This document shows positions 59,476 through 64,000 of a stretch of 64,000 bases of DNA, piece after piece. Below the pieces are notes generated by a model, which ran no database searches, was not told the origin of the DNA, and saw nothing but the letters and a program-made list of their open reading frames with translations. Numbering within the stretch: position 1 is the first letter of the stretch; each line of letters begins with the position of its first letter. The DNA comes from Candidatus Zhuqueibacterota bacterium (GTDB lineage: Bacteria; Zhuqueibacterota; Zhuqueibacteria; Residuimicrobiales; Krinioviventaceae). The stretch covers positions 1 to 64,000 of the forward strand of contig JAFGJB010000061.1 of assembly GCA_016929295.1 (NCBI GenBank), given 5' to 3'. Position numbers and translations under genes: made by a program.

Positions 59476-60078
59476 ATGAAAAAGTTGCTGGTATACGCTC
59501 TGTTTCTCACCGTACTGATCGCCGCTGACTCTTATGCGCTGGTCGGCCTGCGCATCGGCGCGAATGCCAATATCACCCAGCCAAGTGCGACGATCGCATT
59601 TGAGCAGCTGACAAATGATTCGTTCAATCCCACAGGATTTGGCGTCACCGGATTCGCGATGGCGGATCTCATGCTGCTAAAGATAACCGCCGATATCGGT
59701 TACATTGATTTTGGCGAGCAGTCGTACGAATGGGAAGCGCCGGATGAGTTTCCGACGACGATGAAAAAGGTCTCCGCCCAGGCGAAAGTGACCGCCATCC
59801 CGATTCTCGTCGGCTTGCGCTGGGAAGCGGGTTTGCCAGTCGGCCCGAAATTTCATTTCGGCTTTCAGGCAGGCGTTCACAATTTCACCTATACGTACGA
59901 AGGGACGGCAATTGAGACGACATTTGTGAACGAAACGGAGACGACCACTGAATTCAGCATCGCTCCCATCATCGGCTTGCGCTGGAGCGCGCTCGAAGCA
60001 TCACTCCTCTATATGATCGTAAAAGACTTTAATTACGTCGGGCTGCGAGTGGGATATACTTTTGGATTTGGTATCTGA
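59476..60078 (+). CDS. Outer-membrane beta-barrel protein
   Basis: MKKLLVYALFLTVLIAADSYA signal peptide; alternating beta-strand pattern ending VGLRVGYTFGFGI; TGGAGG-like SD upstream. Confidence 0.7.
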   Translation: MKKLLVYALFLTVLIAADSYALVGLRIGANANITQPSATIAFEQLTNDSFNPTGFGVTGFAMADLMLLKITADIGYIDFGEQSYEWEAPDEFPTTMKKVSAQAKVTAIPILVGLRWEAGLPVGPKFHFGFQAGVHNFTYTYEGTAIETTFVNETETTTEFSIAPIIGLRWSALEASLLYMIVKDFNYVGLRVGYTFGFGI

Positions 60079-60097
60079 TCTCGCTCCTTGTTCTTGA

Positions 60098-61006
60098 TTA
60101 TCCATTCACCTCTCGCTGCGCGAGAACGAGCATCTCGTCAAAGAGCAATTTTTGCTGTTGTAAAGCTGCCACCCGATCGGCGGGTTCAGTGCGCGCCTCG
60201 AGGAGAATCCATCCTTTATAGTCCATGCCGACGAACAGATTCATGAGCTCCTGATAGGGATAGTCACCCTCGCCCAACTCTCGCACATGGACCGTACTGC
60301 CAAACCATTTGCTCAGCATGTTGAAATTGTGCGCCAGCCCCGGCTCAACGAGATCCTCCGCATTGCTATTCCAGCAGATTTTCACGTTCTCCGCGGTCAC
60401 TTGATCGAAAATCGCTTTCATATGCAGCGGAAGCTGGGTCAATAGGCCGTGCACCTCGACGCGAATTTCCTGGCCGTAATCGCGGCCAAACTGACCGACA
60501 TCATTGAGAGAAGCGGCTATCTGGGCGATGGTTTTCTCCACCGGCACGCCGTCGGGCAGGTCATTCGGCTTCACCTTGAGGCCACTGGCGCCAATATCAT
60601 GACACAGTTTGATGAGCTCATAAGTGCCCTGGATCTGTCTCTTCAGTTCATCGGCATCGGGGGAGTGATATTCCTGATTGGATCCGTAGCCGACGCAGGT
60701 GACCGGGCTGTCGGCGAATCTTTTCTTGACCTCCTGCCGCTCGGCCGCCGATAACGACGGCTCAACGCCGTGGGCATGCTGCGTCCGTAATTCGACGCCA
60801 AGCACATTGCTAGCTGTGCAGTTCGCAATCAGAGTCGGCAGATCCCAGTCTCTTCCCCAGAGATAGGTGACCAGGCCAAACTGCATGCTGGTCGGACCGG
60901 ACACCGGCTGCTGTTTTGCGGAACAGGCAACCAGGCCGCCGAGGACCATCGTGGCGCCGGCTGTTTTGAGAAAATCGCGCCGCGCCAAAATCATTTTTTT
61001 TGCCAT
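60098..61006 (-). CDS. Tat/lipoprotein-exported sugar phosphate isomerase/epimerase (AP endonuclease-2 type TIM barrel)
   Basis: MAKKMILARRDFLKTAGATMVLGGLVACSAKQQ (Tat plus LVAC lipobox); GASGLKVKPNDLPDGVPVEKTIAQIAASLNDVGQFGRDYGQEIRVEVHG; VHVRELGEGDYPYQELMNLF. Confidence 0.82.
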   Translation of the reverse strand: MAKKMILARRDFLKTAGATMVLGGLVACSAKQQPVSGPTSMQFGLVTYLWGRDWDLPTLIANCTASNVLGVELRTQHAHGVEPSLSAAERQEVKKRFADSPVTCVGYGSNQEYHSPDADELKRQIQGTYELIKLCHDIGASGLKVKPNDLPDGVPVEKTIAQIAASLNDVGQFGRDYGQEIRVEVHGLLTQLPLHMKAIFDQVTAENVKICWNSNAEDLVEPGLAHNFNMLSKWFGSTVHVRELGEGDYPYQELMNLFVGMDYKGWILLEARTEPADRVAALQQQKLLFDEMLVLAQREVNG

Positions 61007-61090
61007 ATGGGGCTCCTGCGGTTTCATGATCATACGTCCTGCTGCTATTGAACAAGATGAGAATTTTCAAAGAGAAATTCAACAACAGAA

Positions 61091-61228
61091 TCAGCCGAGA
61101 TTGTACTTTTTGATTTTATCATAGAGCGTTTTGCGATCGATCTGCAAAAATCGCGCGGCTTTGCTGAAGTTAAATTCTGCCTGTACAATATATTGATATT
61201 TGTCATCTTTCTCCATCATTTTCTCCAT
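61091..61228 (-). CDS. 45-aa stand-alone Fis/NtrC-type helix-turn-helix ORF (remnant or micro-regulator)
   Basis: Reverse-strand translation: MEKMMEKDDKYQYIVQAEFNFSKAARFLQIDRKTLYDKIKKYNLG*; FNFSKAARFLQIDRKTLYDKIKKYNL is a Fis-type HTH. Below the ORF-track length cutoff. Confidence 0.6.
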   Translation of the reverse strand: MEKMMEKDDKYQYIVQAEFNFSKAARFLQIDRKTLYDKIKKYNLG

Positions 61229-61247
61229 TGACAATGACCATTTCAGC

Positions 61248-61276
61248 TTGACATTCTGAATCGAAATGGTTACAAT
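61248..61276 (+). promoter_or_regulatory. Sigma70-like promoter for the downstream isomerase gene
   Basis: TTGACA-17 bp-TACAAT, 52 bp upstream of ATG. Confidence 0.65.
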
Positions 61277-61327
61277 AACAGGTTGACATTATTGTCTGAA
61301 ATGACAGAAGAAAAAATAATTGGGAGA

Positions 61328-62164
61328 ATGAATATGATAAAGCAATCACGGCGGACGTTTTTCAAGACAGCGGTCGCGGCGACGGCGCTGATGCACGCTG
61401 ACAGGGCGGCGTTGGCGATGGGCGGCGAAACGCAATTGACCCTGGGAATGGCTTCCTACACGTTTCGCGACTTTAAGGTGGATGACTGTCTGGAAATGAC
61501 CAGACGGCTCGGACTGACAAAAATCGCCTTCAAAAGCTTCCACCTTGCTCTTGATGCGGACGAGTCGCAGATCGATAAAGTGAAACAAAAGGTGATGGCC
61601 GCCGGTCTTGATCTCTACGGCGGCGGCGTGATCTATATGCAAAACGAGCAGCAGGTGCACCAGGCGTTTCGCTACGCCAAGGCTGCCGGCATGCGGGTGA
61701 TCATCGGCGTACCCAACCACGATCTCCTGGACCTGGTGGAAGAAAAGGTGAAAGAATCGGATATCGTCCTGGCGATCCACAATCACGGCCCGGGCGATGA
61801 GCTCTATCCCACTCCTGCCAGCGCTTTCGAAAAAATTGCCGATCGCGACAGCCGTATGGGATTGTGCCTCGATATTGGCCATGCACAGCGCGTGGGACTG
61901 GATCCTGCGGAAGAGTTGATCAAGTTCAAGGAGAGAGTGCACGACATTCATATCAAAGATGTTTCCAAAGCAACGGCAGAAGGCCATACTGTCGAGATTG
62001 GCCGCGGTGTGATCGATATCCCCAAGTTCGTCAAGACCCTTGTCGAGCACAGCTATCAGGGCATTGTGTCGCTCGAGTATGAAAAAGACAGCAAAGATCC
62101 ATTGCCAGGCGCTGCCGAATCGATCGGCTATCTGCGCGGCGTGCTGGCCATGCTGGGAAAATAG
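61328..62164 (+). CDS. Tat-exported sugar phosphate isomerase/epimerase (TIM barrel)
   Basis: MNMIKQSRRTFFKTAVAATALMHADRAALA; LTLGMASYTFRDFKVDDCLEMTRRLGL; MGLCLDIGHAQRVGLDPAEELIKFKERVHDIHIKDVSKA; GIVSLEYEKD. Confidence 0.87.
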   Translation: MNMIKQSRRTFFKTAVAATALMHADRAALAMGGETQLTLGMASYTFRDFKVDDCLEMTRRLGLTKIAFKSFHLALDADESQIDKVKQKVMAAGLDLYGGGVIYMQNEQQVHQAFRYAKAAGMRVIIGVPNHDLLDLVEEKVKESDIVLAIHNHGPGDELYPTPASAFEKIADRDSRMGLCLDIGHAQRVGLDPAEELIKFKERVHDIHIKDVSKATAEGHTVEIGRGVIDIPKFVKTLVEHSYQGIVSLEYEKDSKDPLPGAAESIGYLRGVLAMLGK

Positions 62165-62188
62165 CCTTTATTCAAAAGGGAGATCGTC

Positions 62189-63577
62189 ATGATCCGCATT
62201 ATTTCGGCACTGCTCACCATCACCATCAGTCTGTTCATTCTCAATTCATGTGACGACGGAAAGGACGACAGCATGAGATTCACTGGCGCCAGAGGCGAGG
62301 TTGTCATCATGACGCTGGATCCGGGCCATTTTCATGCGGCGCTGGTGCAAAAGACCATGTTCGACCAGATCGACCCGACGGTCTATATCTATGCGCCGGA
62401 TGGCTCTGACGTCGATGATCATCTGCGCACGATCGATGGCTATAATTCGCGGGCAGAGAATCCGACCGCCTGGATATCGCGCGTTTATCGGGGTGATGAT
62501 TTCCTCGACAAAATGATCAGCGAAAAACCGGGCAATGTCGCGGTTCTCGCCGGCAATAATCGCCACAAGACAGCCTATATCAAAAAGACGGTTGATGCGG
62601 GCATCAATGTTTTAGCCGATAAACCGATGTGCATCAATGCCGACGGTTTTGAGTTGCTCAAACAAGCCTTTGCGTCCGCCGCACAGAATAATGTCCTGCT
62701 TTATGATATCATGACCGAACGGTATGAAATCACCACCATGCTGCAGAAGGAGCTCGCCGGCATGCCCGCAGTTTTTGGCGAGCTGCAGACGGGCACGGCG
62801 GAAGAACCGGCGGTCACCAAGGAGAGCGTACACCACTTTTTCAAATATGTATCCGGAAATCCCATCAAACGGCCGGCGTGGTATTTTGACACAAGCCAGC
62901 AGGGCGAAGGCATCGTCGATGTGGCCACTCACCTGGTCGATCTCATCCAGTGGGAATGTTTTCCCGAGCAGATTCTGGACTGTACGACCGATATTGAAAT
63001 AGTGAGCGCGAAAAGATGGCCCACCAAAGTGACGCAAGCGCAGTTTGAAAATGTGACCAGGCTGCGCGACTTTCCCGATTACCTGCAGCCGTATGTCACG
63101 GATGGTCTGCTCTTTGTCCATTCGAACGGTGAATTTGTCTACAAGCTCAAGGGCGTGTACGCCAAGGTGTCGGTCATTTGGAATTATGAAGCGCCGGCCG
63201 GGGCCGGCGATACGCATTATTCCATCATGCGCGGCACAAAAGCGAACGTCATCATTCGCCAGGGCGCTGCGCAGAATTACAAAGCGGAATTGTACGTTGA
63301 GGATGTGCAGGACGATCCTGCTTTTGGTGCGACGCTTGAGCAGGCGATTGCAAAAATTGCCGCAACATACCCCGGCGTCTCCGTTGCGCAGGAGGCTGAT
63401 GGCTGGCATGTCACCATACCGCAGTCATACCGAGTGGGACATGAAGCGCACTTTGGTCAGGTGGCGAGCAAATACCTGCAGTATCTGGTTGACGGCAAGC
63501 TGCCAGACTGGGAAGTGCCAAACATGATCGCCAAATATTATACGACCACATCTGCTTTGGAACGCGCGTTGCAATGA
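62189..63577 (+). CDS. Lipoprotein Gfo/Idh/MocA-family oxidoreductase
   Basis: SLFILNSCDDGKDD lipobox; VAVLAGNNRHKTAYIKKTVDAGINVLADKPMCIN; putative oxidoreductase C-terminal domain. Confidence 0.82.
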   Translation: MIRIISALLTITISLFILNSCDDGKDDSMRFTGARGEVVIMTLDPGHFHAALVQKTMFDQIDPTVYIYAPDGSDVDDHLRTIDGYNSRAENPTAWISRVYRGDDFLDKMISEKPGNVAVLAGNNRHKTAYIKKTVDAGINVLADKPMCINADGFELLKQAFASAAQNNVLLYDIMTERYEITTMLQKELAGMPAVFGELQTGTAEEPAVTKESVHHFFKYVSGNPIKRPAWYFDTSQQGEGIVDVATHLVDLIQWECFPEQILDCTTDIEIVSAKRWPTKVTQAQFENVTRLRDFPDYLQPYVTDGLLFVHSNGEFVYKLKGVYAKVSVIWNYEAPAGAGDTHYSIMRGTKANVIIRQGAAQNYKAELYVEDVQDDPAFGATLEQAIAKIAATYPGVSVAQEADGWHVTIPQSYRVGHEAHFGQVASKYLQYLVDGKLPDWEVPNMIAKYYTTTSALERALQ

Positions 63578-63585
63578 GACAGGGA

Positions 63586-63621
63586 AAAAAAGGGCTTTCC
63601 AGCAGAAGAAAGCCCTTTTCC
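63586..63621. terminator. Bidirectional intrinsic terminator between convergent genes
   Basis: AAAAAAGGGCTTTC-CAGCAGAA-GAAAGCCCTTTT. Confidence 0.85.
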
Positions 63622-63623
63622 AC

Positions 63624-64000
63624 TCATGGCAGGAATCCCGGCTCCTGGATGATCATTTCGCTCACCTTGTTATTCCTGATAATATAGGTGATCTCTTCAT
63701 ATCGCCATTCTGCGCCGCTCTTTTCCAGCGGTTCACCATAGGTGTTGACCAGGTCGGATGACGAGCTGCCGAGGCCGATCAGTTCCGGGGTCAAGCCGTC
63801 ATATGGCTGCATCATGCGAATATAACCGACCTGACCACTGCCAAAAAGAATCGGCGAATTGTTTTTAATGCGAAATTCGAGTCCGAGATCGAGATAATCG
63901 ACGTTGTGAATAAAGACCGTTTTTTCCGGTCGGACATAGCCGCTTTGAGTCGGTTTGCCATACAGTCTTTCCACCATCAAATAGGTGTCGCCGATGTTCA
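63624..64000 (-). CDS. Hypothetical protein, 5' end beyond window edge
   Basis: Frame stays open to 64000 (NIGDTYLMVERLYGKPTQSGYVRPEKTVFIHNVDYLDLGLEFRIKNNSPILFGSG...). Confidence 0.6.
   Translation of the reverse strand, partial: NIGDTYLMVERLYGKPTQSGYVRPEKTVFIHNVDYLDLGLEFRIKNNSPILFGSGQVGYIRMMQPYDGLTPELIGLGSSSSDLVNTYGEPLEKSGAEWRYEEITYIIRNNKVSEMIIQEPGFLP

Overview
This 64 kb window is a gene-dense bacterial chromosomal segment. C-terminal tails of the type 'NYPNPFNPST...YDIRGR' (T9SS/Por-type sorting domains), Tat- and lipoprotein-exported sugar enzymes and many glycan-related genes suggest a Calditrichota/KSB1/FCB-like lineage; this is inference only. Main content: a truncated CotH-kinase gene at the left edge; an NAD-salvage pair (isochorismatase-family amidase plus pncB); three T9SS-CTD proteins, including a C25/gingipain-like protease; a shortened SecA paralogue; an orphan rnfB plus NifU-domain protein; glycerate kinase and a ribose-type ABC transporter; rapA; a DUF5060-type glycosidase; glpK; a truncated DUF1593-like gene; recQ; a YjbH-like protein split over two ORFs in swapped order; a DUF5107/TPR protein; Gfo/Idh/MocA oxidoreductases; B12-dependent RNR (nrdJ); a STAS protein with a hyper-acidic partner; a radical SAM SPL-like protein with a C-terminal HhH-like motif; a pentonate/arabinoside catabolic run (GH127, FGGY kinase, YjhH/YjhF/YjhG-like); a PfkB/HAD/aldolase/MFS sugar cluster; clpS-clpA; and exported isomerase/oxidoreductase genes. 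The most notable non-coding signal is a modular interspersed intergenic repeat (modules A, B and C) in at least three composite copies plus fragments. A second repeat family supplies the stop codon of the yjhG-like gene. A 45-aa stand-alone Fis/NtrC-type HTH ORF at 61091-61228 is missing from the ORF track. No tRNA, rRNA, CRISPR array or intact transposase was seen.
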